Shown: positions 15,764 through 23,624 of the stretch, one piece after another
Position numbering within the stretch: the first letter of the stretch is position 1
Layout: every line of letters starts with the position of its first letter
Assembly: GCF_001421245.1 (NCBI RefSeq)
Contig: NZ_LMKE01000002.1
Coordinates: 127,827 to 165,944, forward strand
Source of the DNA: Sphingomonas sp. Leaf10
GTDB lineage: Bacteria > Pseudomonadota > Alphaproteobacteria > Sphingomonadales > Sphingomonadaceae
DNA: 38,118 nucleotides
Direction: 5' to 3'
Made by a program: the position numbers and the translations under genes
Notes under the pieces: model-generated
Told to the model about the DNA's origin: nothing
Database searches by the model: none
The model's input: only the letters and a program-made list of their open reading frames with translations

Positions 15764-17064
15764 TACCAGCGGGTCTCGAAGCGATTGCGGAGATAGATGG
15801 CGAGCGCGTTCATCGCGAGGAGGAACGCCAGCAGCACGAGGATCGCGGCGCTGGTCTTCTCAACGAAGCCCCGGCTGACCTGATCGGACCACAGGAAAAT
15901 CTGCACCGGCAGCACGGTGGCGGGATCGGCAAAGCCCTGCGGCGGCTGGCTGATGAAGGCGCGCATGCCGATCATCAGTAGCGGCGCGGTTTCGCCCAGC
16001 GCACGGGCCATGCCGATGATCGTGCCGGTCAGGATGCCGGGCAGCGCCAGCGGCAGGACGTGGTGGAACACCACCTGCACCTTCGACGCGCCGATCCCCA
16101 AGGCGGCATCGCGGATCGAGGGCGGCACCGCCTTGATCGCGTTGCGCCCGGCGATGACGATGACCGGCATGATCATCAGCGCCAGCGTCAGACCACCGAC
16201 GATCGGTGCCGAGCGCGGCAGGTTCAGCGTGCCGAGGAATACGGCGAGGCCGAGCAGGCCGAAGATGATCGACGGTACGGCGGCGAGGTTGTTGATCGAC
16301 ACCTCGATCAGGTCGGTCCAGCGGTTCCGCGGTGCATATTCTTCGAGGTAGAGCGCCGACAGCGTGCCGACCGGGAAGGCGATCAGCAGCGTCACCAGCA
16401 TGGTCATCAGCGAGCCTTTCAGCGCGCCCCAGATACCGACGGCGGTCGGATCGGTCGAATCGGCCGATTTGAAGAAGTCGGTGTTGAACCCGGTCAAGAT
16501 GGTGCCGGCCTGTTCGAGCCTGGCGACCAGCGCCTCGTCCGTCGGATCGCCATCGGCCTTGGCTGCTTCCTCGATCCCCGGCGCGGCGGGGACGGGAATG
16601 CTGACCTTCTGCGACAGGATCGACGGATCGGCCTTGATCGCGTCGCGCACCGTCAGCCACGCGCTGTCGGAGATGACGCGGTTCTCCTCGCCGAACGCGG
16701 CGGCGGCGGCACCGTTGACGGCGTTCTCCAGCCCGGCACCGGCAAGCGCCAGATCGGCGCCGCGCGTCTTCAACTGCGCACGATCGACCTCCAGCCCGGC
16801 CGTGGGGAAGTCGATCGGCAGCGTGACCAATGTCCGCTGGAACCCGCCGATGCCGCTCATCAACATCGTGACAAGCAGAAAGGCGAGGAACCCGGCCGAC
16901 AGGACGACGGCGGCGAGGCCGAAGAAGCGGAAGCGACGCTCGGCGGCATAGCGGCGGCGAATGCGCTTCTGCATCGCCCCGGTCTTCCAGTCGGTCGGCA
17001 CGCGCTCGGGGGTCGCGGCGCGCTCGACGGCGGGCGATCCGGCGACGAGGCTGGGACTATTCAT
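15763..17064 (-). CDS. pstA: Phosphate ABC transporter permease PstA with N-terminal periplasmic insert
   Basis: This inner-membrane subunit has 433 residues, about 130-140 more than E. coli PstA. After a cytoplasmic Arg-rich start and TM1 (about 50-72), there is a polar segment of about 130 residues, predicted periplasmic, before the usual permease core with five membrane segments. The insert corresponds to the DUF3333 domain seen in alphaproteobacterial PstA. The core carries [20 protein letters not shown], the EAA loop that contacts PstB, and ends near RNRFETRW. The start overlaps pstC by 8 bases. Confidence 0.95.
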   Translation of the reverse strand: MNSPSLVAGSPAVERAATPERVPTDWKTGAMQKRIRRRYAAERRFRFFGLAAVVLSAGFLAFLLVTMLMSGIGGFQRTLVTLPIDFPTAGLEVDRAQLKTRGADLALAGAGLENAVNGAAAAAFGEENRVISDSAWLTVRDAIKADPSILSQKVSIPVPAAPGIEEAAKADGDPTDEALVARLEQAGTILTGFNTDFFKSADSTDPTAVGIWGALKGSLMTMLVTLLIAFPVGTLSALYLEEYAPRNRWTDLIEVSINNLAAVPSIIFGLLGLAVFLGTLNLPRSAPIVGGLTLALMIMPVIVIAGRNAIKAVPPSIRDAALGIGASKVQVVFHHVLPLALPGILTGTIIGMARALGETAPLLMIGMRAFISQPPQGFADPATVLPVQIFLWSDQVSRGFVEKTSAAILVLLAFLLAMNALAIYLRNRFETRW

Positions 17065-18439
17065 AGGCTTCCCGGTAGCGTTTCACGACGCGCAGCGCGA
17101 CGACGTTGAGAAGGAAGGTGATCGCGAACAGCGTGAGGCCGAGCGCGAAGGCGGCGAGCGTCTTCGGGCTGTCGAACTCGGCCTCGCCGGTCAGCAGGTC
17201 AACGATCTGCTTGGTGACGGTGGTCGCGCTTTCGAACGGGTTGAGCGTGATCGACGCCGCGCCCGATGCCGCCATGACGACGATCATCGTCTCGCCGATC
17301 GCGCGGCTGACGGCGAGGAGCACGCCCGCGACGACGCCGGGCAGGGCGGCGGGGAGCAGCACCTTGCCGATCGTCTCGCTGGTGGTGGCACCCATCGCCA
17401 GGCTGCCGTCGCGCATCGACTGCGGCACCGCCGCGATCGAATCGTCGGCCATCGACGACACGAAGGGGATGATCATAACCCCCATCACGAGGCCGGCGGC
17501 GAGCGCGCTTTCCGAACTGGCAAAGGGCATGCCGAGCATGACGGCGAGGTCGCGGATCGCGGGGCCGACGGTCAGCGCGGCGAAATAGCCATAGACCACG
17601 GTCGGGACGCCCGCGAGAATCTCGAGGATCGGCTTCATCCACTTGCGCACGCCGGGTTTGGCATATTGCGTCAGATAGACCGCGCTCATCAGTCCGAACG
17701 GGATGGCGACGATCATCGCGATCACCGCGCCGATGAAGAAGGTGCCCCAGAACAGCGGCACCGCGCCCAGCGTCGCGCCCGGATCGTTCGCGCGAATGAC
17801 CTGCGGGCTCCAGTTGGTGCCGAACAGGAAGTCGGTAACCGGCACGATGCGGAAGAAGCGCCAGCTTTCGACGACCAGCGACACGAAGATGCCGAGCGTG
17901 GTCAGGATCGCGATCAGCGACGCGACCAGCAGCGCGAGCATCACCGCGCGTTCGACCTGCGTGCGTGCGCGATAATCGGGGCGGATGCGGGTAAAGGCAA
18001 AGGCCCCGCCGGCAAAGGCGAGCAGGATGGCAAGCGTGGTGCCGATCCAGTCATAGCGGCTCTGCGCGGCGGCATAGGCGGGCGCCAGCACCTCCGCCTG
18101 TTGGTTGAACGCGCCGTACGCGTTGCCGAGCGCGAGCGAGCGCGCCTCCGCCAATATTGCCGAGCGTTCGAAGCCCGGACCGGGCAGGCCGGCGGCGGCG
18201 GGCGTCGACAGCACCGCGTCGCGCACCAGCGCTGGCGACACCGCGCTCCAGATGCTGAGGAACAGCAGGGCAGGCGCCGCGATCCAGATCGCCATGTGCC
18301 AGCCATGCTGGCCGGGCAGCGAATTGGGGCGGCCGGCGGCGGTTGTCGGCTTGGCGAAGCGCGCGGCGCGGGCGCGCGCGACCATCCAGCCGATGCCGCC
18401 AAAGCCCAGCACCAGCAGGATCAGCGTGACGCCGTGCAT
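17057..18439 (-). CDS. pstC: Phosphate ABC transporter permease PstC
   Basis: This 460-residue inner-membrane subunit is paired with PstA. It is longer than E. coli PstC (about 320) because of an N-terminal part with two or three extra hydrophobic segments and a polar loop before the core, as in other alphaproteobacteria. The permease core starts near residue 180 and holds the EAA loop MGATTSETIGKVLLPAALPG. The motif LEILAGVPTVVYGYFA is strongly conserved in PstC/PstA. The chosen ATG overlaps the pstS stop by one base (TGATG). Confidence 0.94.
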   Translation of the reverse strand: MHGVTLILLVLGFGGIGWMVARARAARFAKPTTAAGRPNSLPGQHGWHMAIWIAAPALLFLSIWSAVSPALVRDAVLSTPAAAGLPGPGFERSAILAEARSLALGNAYGAFNQQAEVLAPAYAAAQSRYDWIGTTLAILLAFAGGAFAFTRIRPDYRARTQVERAVMLALLVASLIAILTTLGIFVSLVVESWRFFRIVPVTDFLFGTNWSPQVIRANDPGATLGAVPLFWGTFFIGAVIAMIVAIPFGLMSAVYLTQYAKPGVRKWMKPILEILAGVPTVVYGYFAALTVGPAIRDLAVMLGMPFASSESALAAGLVMGVMIIPFVSSMADDSIAAVPQSMRDGSLAMGATTSETIGKVLLPAALPGVVAGVLLAVSRAIGETMIVVMAASGAASITLNPFESATTVTKQIVDLLTGEAEFDSPKTLAAFALGLTLFAITFLLNVVALRVVKRYREAYE

Positions 18440-19470
18440 CAGTGCAGCCCCGCGGGGTTCATCGCGGTCTGGTTCGCGATCTCCGCCGCCGATTCGGCGC
18501 GGACGGCCGCCGGTGCCGCGATCATGCCACGCCGCGTCAGCGGGCCGCCCGGATCCCACGACTTTGCGAACATGGCGAGGAAGTCGTTCATGCCGGGCAC
18601 GGGTTTGATGTGCGCCTTCTTCACATAGATGAACAGTGGGCGCGCGCCCGGATAGCTGCCATCGGCGATGCTGTCATAGCTGGGCGCGATGCCGTCGATC
18701 GGCACGCCGTGCAGCCGCGACTTGTTTTCCTCCAGATACGAATAGCCGAAGATGCCGACCGCGTTGGGGTTGGTCGACAGGTTCTGGACGATCAGATTGT
18801 CGTTCTCCCCCTTGTCGACATAGGCCGCGTCCTCGCGGATGCGGGTGCAGATATCCTCGTACCGGTCCTTGTCGCTGTCCTTCAGCGCCTTTGCCTGCGG
18901 AAAGGCGGCTTCGCAGGCCGGGACCATGATGAGTTCGACCAGCGCGTCGCGGGTACCGCTGGTCGCGGGCGGGCCGAAGAACTGGATGGGGATCGCGGGC
19001 AGCGCCGGGTTGATCTGGTTCCACATCCGCGCGCTATTGGGTTTGCCCAGCGGATTGGCCGACAGCGCCATATAGACGTCGCGCTTGCTTAATTGCAGCT
19101 TGGGGCCGTTGTTCGATTCGGCCAGCGCCACGCCGTCGACGCCGACCTGCACCTCCATGATGTCCTTCACGCCGTGCGACTGACAGGTGGCATATTCCGA
19201 CTTCTTCAACCGGCGCGATGCGTCGAGGATGTCGGGATGCTGCGGTCCCACGCCGGCACAGAACAGCGCCGCGCCGGCACCGGTGCCGGTCGATTCGACC
19301 AGCGGCGCGCGCAGATCGGGATTGGCGTTCACCAGCATCTCGGCGACGGCGGTGGTGAAGGGATAGACGGTCGACGACCCGACGACGCGGATATGGTCGC
19401 GCGACGTCTGCGGCTCGCACGCCGACAGCGCGAGCACGAGGGTCAGGGCGGACATGATCCGACGAGTCAT
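18439..19470 (-). CDS. pstS: Phosphate-binding protein PstS (predicted lipoprotein)
   Basis: This 343-residue protein captures phosphate in the periplasm for PstCAB. The leader MTRRIMSALTLVLALSAC ends in a lipobox (Cys18), so it is probably anchored rather than soluble. Phosphate-binding signatures are visible: VVGSSTVYPFT, ESTGTGAGAALFC, and ATSGTRDAL. The ATG at 19470 was chosen because it gives a proper leader and has GGAAC 5 bases upstream; the frame reaches back to 19533 but those residues do not look like a signal. It lies 67 bases after phoR and starts the transporter genes. Confidence 0.94.
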   Translation of the reverse strand: MTRRIMSALTLVLALSACEPQTSRDHIRVVGSSTVYPFTTAVAEMLVNANPDLRAPLVESTGTGAGAALFCAGVGPQHPDILDASRRLKKSEYATCQSHGVKDIMEVQVGVDGVALAESNNGPKLQLSKRDVYMALSANPLGKPNSARMWNQINPALPAIPIQFFGPPATSGTRDALVELIMVPACEAAFPQAKALKDSDKDRYEDICTRIREDAAYVDKGENDNLIVQNLSTNPNAVGIFGYSYLEENKSRLHGVPIDGIAPSYDSIADGSYPGARPLFIYVKKAHIKPVPGMNDFLAMFAKSWDPGGPLTRRGMIAAPAAVRAESAAEIANQTAMNPAGLH

Positions 19471-19537
19471 GCGGTTCCGGTTTCCAGGGGCGTATACGGT
19501 CATTCGCGACGCTCCGCCGTGCTCTGTTACCATGGCG

Positions 19538-20740
19538 TTACGGCTTCATGACAGCGTTCAGCGGCAACAGCACGCTGACCGTCGTACCGTCGCCGACGAC
19601 GCTGCCGATATCGAGCCGCCCGCGATGGCGTTCGACGATGTGCTTGACGATGGCGAGGCCCAGCCCGGTCCCGCCCAGCGCCCGGCTGCGTCCCGAATCG
19701 ACACGATAAAAACGTTCGGTCAGGCGCGGCAGGTGATCGATCGCCACCCCCTCGCCATGATCGCGCACGACCAGTTCGGCCGTGGTGTCGCGCGGCGCGA
19801 GCCGGATTTCGACCGGCGTGCCGGCGCGACCATATTTCATGGCGTTGCCGATGACGTTGTGCAGCAGTTGTGACAATTGGGCGCGGTCGCCGATCACGGT
19901 CACCGCCGGTTCGACCAGCAGCGACAGGTCGGCGCCGCGCGCCGGGTTCGTGGCGCTCAATTCGTCACGCACCGCGCGTAGCATCGCCGACAGGTCGACC
20001 GACTGGTCGGGCGGCCGGTATTTCTCCGCCTCGATCCGGCTCAAGGAGATCAGATCGTCGATCAGCCGCTGCATCCGCCGCGCTTCGTCATTCATGACCT
20101 TCAGGAAGCGTTCGCGCACGCCCGGATCCTCGCCCGCTTCGTCGCGCAGCGTTTCGATGAAGCCGAGCAGCGAGGCGAGCGGGGTGCGCAGTTCGTGGCT
20201 GGCATTGGCGACGAAATCGACGCGCATCCGCTCGGTCGCGCGGTTGCCGGTCCGGTCGGCGAGATGGACCAGCCGCCGTTCCCCGCCAAGGCTGCGCACC
20301 CGCATTTCCCAGCTCTGGTCGCGGGAACCGAGGCCGACCAGCCCGACCGGTTCGGGATCGTCGCTATTGCCGAACAGCCGTTCGGCGGCAGCGGGATGGC
20401 GGATGGCGAGGCGGACGTCGCCGCCGACGATATGCTGGCCGAGCAGCGCACGGGCGGCGGGGTTGGCGGCATCGACATGGCCGGCGGCGATCACGAGGAT
20501 CGGTTCGTCGATTGCATCGATCGCCGCCTGCGTCGCGGCGGCGCCATGCTGACGCGCGGTATCGGGTGATTCGGTGCTGCTGCGGTCGGGGCCGTGCAGC
20601 CCGGCCACCAGCACGGCCGCGACCGCACCGACCAGCACCACCGCGCTGGCATTGATGCCGGCACCCAGCAGAAAGGCCAGCAGGGCGACGCCGACCGCAA
20701 CGGCGAGGGCGAGGGGCAGGCGGGGGCCGAATTCGTCCAT
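19538..20740 (-). CDS. phoR: Phosphate-regulon sensor histidine kinase PhoR
   Basis: This 400-residue membrane kinase has two hydrophobic segments in the first 50 residues, a PAS-like region (about 70-165), the phospho-acceptor H182 in FVANASHELRTPL, and an ATPase domain with N box HNVIGNAMKYG, G1 box RDHGEGV and G2 box GGTGLGLAIVKHIV. The lack of a large periplasmic domain fits PhoR, which reads phosphate through PstSCAB-PhoU. It heads the cluster that ends in phoB. A divergent operon begins 85 bases away, so the two share a control region. Confidence 0.93.
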   Translation of the reverse strand: MDEFGPRLPLALAVAVGVALLAFLLGAGINASAVVLVGAVAAVLVAGLHGPDRSSTESPDTARQHGAAATQAAIDAIDEPILVIAAGHVDAANPAARALLGQHIVGGDVRLAIRHPAAAERLFGNSDDPEPVGLVGLGSRDQSWEMRVRSLGGERRLVHLADRTGNRATERMRVDFVANASHELRTPLASLLGFIETLRDEAGEDPGVRERFLKVMNDEARRMQRLIDDLISLSRIEAEKYRPPDQSVDLSAMLRAVRDELSATNPARGADLSLLVEPAVTVIGDRAQLSQLLHNVIGNAMKYGRAGTPVEIRLAPRDTTAELVVRDHGEGVAIDHLPRLTERFYRVDSGRSRALGGTGLGLAIVKHIVERHRGRLDIGSVVGDGTTVSVLLPLNAVMKP

Positions 20741-20770
20741 CGGCCCCGATTAGGCGCAAGTGCCGGCTTA

Positions 20771-20802
20771 GGCCAGTGGCCGTCTTTACGATTGCGTAAT
20801 CG
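20771..20802. promoter_or_regulatory. Palindromes in the phoR / Tat-protein divergent intergenic region
   Basis: GGCCAGTGGCC (20771-20781) is a perfect 11-base palindrome. TTACG-ATTG-CGTAA (20786-20799) and the overlapping CGATT-GCGT-AATCG (20789-20802) follow. The region is only 85 bases long and serves two divergent units. I see no convincing -35/-10 pair and no strong Pho box (best match to CTGTCAT-N4-CTGTCAT is 8 of 14), so the binding protein is unknown. Confidence 0.3.
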
Positions 20803-20825
20803 CGCTGGTTCAGGAAGATGACCCG

Positions 20826-21227
20826 ATGGCCGACGATCCGCATCCCCCCGTCACGTCCGCTGCCGTGACCACGCGGCGCACGCTGCTGATCGGGGCGGCG
20901 GGGGCATCGGCGGTGGTATCGATCCGGCCGGCGCTGGCGCAGACCCAGGCGTCGGTGATGACCTGCGAGATCCCGGTGCCCGACAATGCACGGCGCGGGC
21001 AGACGATCGATGCGGAGGGGAGCGTCGTCGCGCCGGGCACGCCCGGGGCCTTTCCGGGCGCCAACCGCCCCTTCACCGGTGAGGAAGTACGGGCGGCGAT
21101 GAACGGTGCGAACCTGCCCGGTGCCGATGGCGACACGACCCGCGCCTACATGAAATATGTCCAGCGGTTGCAGAACGGGACCAGCGGCTTCACCTGCTTC
21201 GCATCGTTGCAGATGCCGCGCGGCTGA
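20826..21227 (+). CDS. Tat-exported small protein, first gene of the HprK-related operon
   Basis: This 133-residue protein has a twin-arginine signal: TTRRTLLIGAAG then a hydrophobic stretch ending PALA, with cleavage predicted after residue 38. The mature part of about 95 residues holds two cysteines (C47 in VMTCEIP and C124 in GFTCFASL), a Gly/Pro-rich middle (GTPGAFPGANRPFTGEEVRA) and a Ser/Thr-containing tail. I do not recognise the family. Five bases separate it from the PqqD-like gene, so it belongs to the same transcript as the kinase and nucleotidyltransferase. It is the natural candidate for the target of those enzymes, but that is inference. Tat export would mean that it folds, and could be modified, in the cytoplasm first. 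Confidence 0.72.
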   Translation: MADDPHPPVTSAAVTTRRTLLIGAAGASAVVSIRPALAQTQASVMTCEIPVPDNARRGQTIDAEGSVVAPGTPGAFPGANRPFTGEEVRAAMNGANLPGADGDTTRAYMKYVQRLQNGTSGFTCFASLQMPRG

Positions 21228-21232
21228 CCCGC

Positions 21233-21508
21233 ATGGGCGCACGCTATCGCGCGCCGCCGCCGGGGCATGTCGTGACATTGCCGCTCGATCCGCTGACCGC
21301 GCTCTATCACCGGGCGTCGGGGCAGACGCATGTCGTGGCACCCCCGGTGCCGGAGATGCTGGCGCTGCTGGTCGATCCACTGACGCCGGGGGAACTGCTG
21401 GCGGCGCTGGGCGAGCGCTATGATCTACCCGATGGCGATATGGCGGCATTGACCGCGCGGCTCGACGAACTGGCGGCGATCGGGCTGGTGACGTGCGATG
21501 CGGTATAG
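21233..21508 (+). CDS. PqqD-like protein (HPr-rel-A system type)
   Basis: This 91-residue protein has the size and pattern of a PqqD-type RiPP recognition element: an N-terminal beta part (LTALYHRASGQTHVVAPP) followed by helices with PVPEMLALL, LTPGELLAALGERYDL and a closing LDELAAIGLV. PqqD folds are known to bind leader peptides and present them to modifying enzymes. The sequence fits the PqqD subgroup that the TIGRFAM collection names after the HPr-rel-A gene set; I rely on memory for that link. No strong ribosome-binding site is seen, so translation may depend on the gene upstream. It overlaps the kinase gene by 11 bases. Confidence 0.78.
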   Translation: MGARYRAPPPGHVVTLPLDPLTALYHRASGQTHVVAPPVPEMLALLVDPLTPGELLAALGERYDLPDGDMAALTARLDELAAIGLVTCDAV

Positions 21509-22361
21509 CCGGATGCTGCGGATCGGGCCGGTCGGCTTCCGGGTCGGCAGCGACTGGCGCGGGCCGATCGCGGCGCTGGACGATCTGTATCGTGACTATC
21601 CGCTGCCCGAGGATGGCATCGTCGATTTCAACGTCCGCCTGTTCGCCGCGCGGCCATGGCGGCGCTTCGTCCGGCCAGCGGTGATGATCGGCGGCGACTA
21701 TATGCTGCCCGATGCGCTGCCATTGCCGCTGGCCCAGGGGTTGCTGGCGGCGGAAATGGGCATGAATTTGCAGATGGCGCTGGCGCAGCGGCGCTACCTG
21801 TTGCTCCACGCCTCCGCCGTCGAGCGTGACGGACGGGCGCTGTTGCTGAGCGGGGTGTCGGGAGCGGGCAAGTCGACGCTGGCGGCGTTGCTGATGACGC
21901 GCGGCTGGCGGCTGATGGGTGACGAGTTCGCGCTGGTCGATCCGGCGAGCGGGCTGGTCCACGCCTTTCCACGGCTGCTCAGCCTGAAGAATGAGAGCGT
22001 TCCGGTGTTGCAACGCGCTGCGCCGGGCGGGCGGTTCGGGCCATTGCTGGCGGGCACGCCCAAGGGGGATATCCGCCATCTGGTCCCCGATGCGACCGCG
22101 ATCGCGGCGATGGATCGACCGGCGGTGCCGGCGCTGCTGCTGTTCCCGACCTTTGGTCCGGCGCAAGCTGTGCGGGAAGTCGGTGCGGCGGAGACGTTCG
22201 TGCGGCTGACCCAGGCATCGACCAATTATGTCGCGATGGGCGAACGCGGTTTCGGCTCGCTCGGGCGGCTGGTGCAGGACGTGCCGGTCCGGGCGATCGA
22301 CTATGCCGATACCGCTAGCGGCATCGCGCTGGTCGAGCGGCTGTGGAGCGAGCTGGCGTGA
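21498..22361 (+). CDS. HprK-related kinase (HprK_rel_A type)
   Basis: This 287-residue protein resembles the C-terminal kinase domain of HPr kinase/phosphorylase. The P-loop is GVSGAGKST (119-127, K125), preceded by LLLHASAVERDGRALLLSG, a typical HprK beta-hairpin with its histidine, and followed by RLMGDEFALVD, the acidic motif after Walker A. The N-terminal 100 residues are specific to this subgroup. No HPr-type phosphocarrier or other PTS gene is in the window, so it is unlikely to act in carbon catabolite control. HprK-like kinases are known to phosphorylate peptides in some lasso-peptide clusters, which makes a peptide or small-protein substrate plausible. A second ATG at 21513 is possible. 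Confidence 0.83.
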   Translation: MRYSRMLRIGPVGFRVGSDWRGPIAALDDLYRDYPLPEDGIVDFNVRLFAARPWRRFVRPAVMIGGDYMLPDALPLPLAQGLLAAEMGMNLQMALAQRRYLLLHASAVERDGRALLLSGVSGAGKSTLAALLMTRGWRLMGDEFALVDPASGLVHAFPRLLSLKNESVPVLQRAAPGGRFGPLLAGTPKGDIRHLVPDATAIAAMDRPAVPALLLFPTFGPAQAVREVGAAETFVRLTQASTNYVAMGERGFGSLGRLVQDVPVRAIDYADTASGIALVERLWSELA

Positions 22362-23386
22362 GCGGGGCGCTGGTTGCCGCTGTACTGACCGATCCGGGGC
22401 GGGCGTTGGCGCTCACGTCCGGCGATTGGAACGCGCTGATTGCGGCGGCGCGGGCCGAGCAATTGATCGGTAGCCTTGCCGTGCGGCTCGATGGGCTGCC
22501 GATCCCTCCTGCCGCCACGCGCGTCTTGGCCGATGCGCGGGCGTCGGCCGAACAGGGGCGGGTGGCGGCGCTGTGGGAGGCGGAGATGGCGCGTCGTGCG
22601 CTCGCGCCGCTCGGGGTGCCGGTGGTGCTGTTGAAGGGAACGGCGTTCGTTGCCGCCGGACTGGATGCGGGGCGGGGGCGGTCGATCGGCGACCTCGACA
22701 TCCTCGTGCCGCGCGACGCCCTCGATGCGGTCGAGGCGGCGCTGCTGGCGGCGGGGTGGGAATGGGTGAAGCCCGACCCGTATGACGATGCTTATTATCG
22801 CCGCTGGATGCACGAGTTGCCGCCGCTGATCCACCGCGAGCGTGACCGGATGATCGACGTACACCATACGATCCTGCCCCCGACCGCACGGCCGACGCCC
22901 GATGCGGCGGCACTGATCGCTGATGCGGTGCCGTTGTCGGGCGGGTTGTCCGTCCTGTGCCCAGCAGACATGGTGATCCATGCCGCGGCGCATCTGTTCG
23001 CCGATGGCGACTTGCAGGGGGGCTTGCGCAACCTGTGGGATATCGATCGGCTGGTGCGTGAGTTCACCGCCGACGCCCCCGATTTCTGCCTGGACCTGAT
23101 CGAGCAGGCGCACTTGCATCAACTGGTACCGACCATCAAGCGAGCGTTGCGCCTCGCAAAGTGCATCTTCGGTACGCCGCTGGTCGAATATGACGATCCG
23201 CTGCGGTTGCGCTTCACCCCGGTCGCGTCCGACGCGCTGTTCGCCCGGCGGCTGCTGGCGCGCGACGGCTGGGGCCGGTCGCGGCACAAGGGGACCGAGT
23301 TCGGCTTCTATGTCCGCTCGCACTGGCTGCGGATGCCGCCGGTGATGCTCGCGCGGCATCTGTGGACGAAGGTTCGGAAGAAGTAG
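22358..23386 (+). CDS. Nucleotidyltransferase family protein (NTP_transf_5-like)
   Basis: This 342-residue protein starts at GTG 22358, which overlaps the kinase stop by 4 bases (GTGA) and has GGAG 9 bases upstream. It contains VVLLKGTAF (K93) and RSIGDLDILVPR (G111-D112-L113-D114), the nucleotidyltransferase motif with the two metal-binding aspartates, then DVHHTIL, which would supply a third acidic residue. The rest is helical. Such 'uncharacterised nucleotidyltransferases' are often next to HprK-like kinases, PqqD-like proteins or polysaccharide genes; what they transfer, and to what, is unknown. It closes the four-gene operon. Confidence 0.8.
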   Translation: MSGALVAAVLTDPGRALALTSGDWNALIAAARAEQLIGSLAVRLDGLPIPPAATRVLADARASAEQGRVAALWEAEMARRALAPLGVPVVLLKGTAFVAAGLDAGRGRSIGDLDILVPRDALDAVEAALLAAGWEWVKPDPYDDAYYRRWMHELPPLIHRERDRMIDVHHTILPPTARPTPDAAALIADAVPLSGGLSVLCPADMVIHAAAHLFADGDLQGGLRNLWDIDRLVREFTADAPDFCLDLIEQAHLHQLVPTIKRALRLAKCIFGTPLVEYDDPLRLRFTPVASDALFARRLLARDGWGRSRHKGTEFGFYVRSHWLRMPPVMLARHLWTKVRKK

Positions 23387-23389
23387 GTT

Positions 23390-23620
23390 GGTTCACGCGA
23401 AGGTGCGGAGACGCGAAGGAAAAGAAGATCGGATTTCGCGCAGAGGCGCAGAGGCGCGGAGGTGTTGCGCTCGCCGCGACAGCGGCTCTCCCCTGCCGAC
23501 CTCCCAGAGCGAAAATGCTGCGCCGGACAGGCCAAGATGGCCCGATCCACGACACCTCAGCGTCCTCTGCGCCTCTGCGCGAACAAACCCTTCCTTCTTC
23601 TTCGTGCCTTCGCGTGAACC
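23390..23620. repeat. Long nested inverted-repeat element B, between convergent genes
   Basis: Two sets of arms are nested. The outer arms are 23390-23410 and 23600-23620 (core GGTTCACGCGAAGG, perfect, with further partial pairing). The inner arms are 23435-23454 and 23564-23583 (TTCGCGCAGAGGCGCAGAGG, 20 bases, perfect). The inner core is nearly the same as that of the element at 9264-9441. About 110 bases inside show no conserved frame. It fills the space between the nucleotidyltransferase gene (+) and wecC (-). Confidence 0.82.
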
Positions 23621-23624
23621 GAAT

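Noticed and set aside
16961..18628. Plus-strand open frame of 555 codons opposite pstC
   Set aside because: The product is low-complexity, rich in Arg, Asp, His and Gln, as expected from the complement of a GC-biased gene. pstC is certain on the other strand.
19502..19560. Pho box upstream of pstS
   Set aside because: CTGTTAC-CATG-GCGTTAC has an 11-base repeat period but matches the CTGTCAT consensus at only 8 of 14 positions and points away from pstS, so I did not list it as a site.
20364..22166. Minus-strand open frame of 600 codons across the kinase operon
   Set aside because: It runs opposite the PqqD-like and kinase genes and overlaps phoR in another frame; no motif is visible.
20826..23386. 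Lasso-peptide biosynthetic cluster
   Set aside because: A PqqD-like protein, HprK-like kinase and nucleotidyltransferase occur in some lasso clusters, but there is no asparagine-synthetase-like cyclase, no B2-type protease, no exporter and no typical short precursor here.
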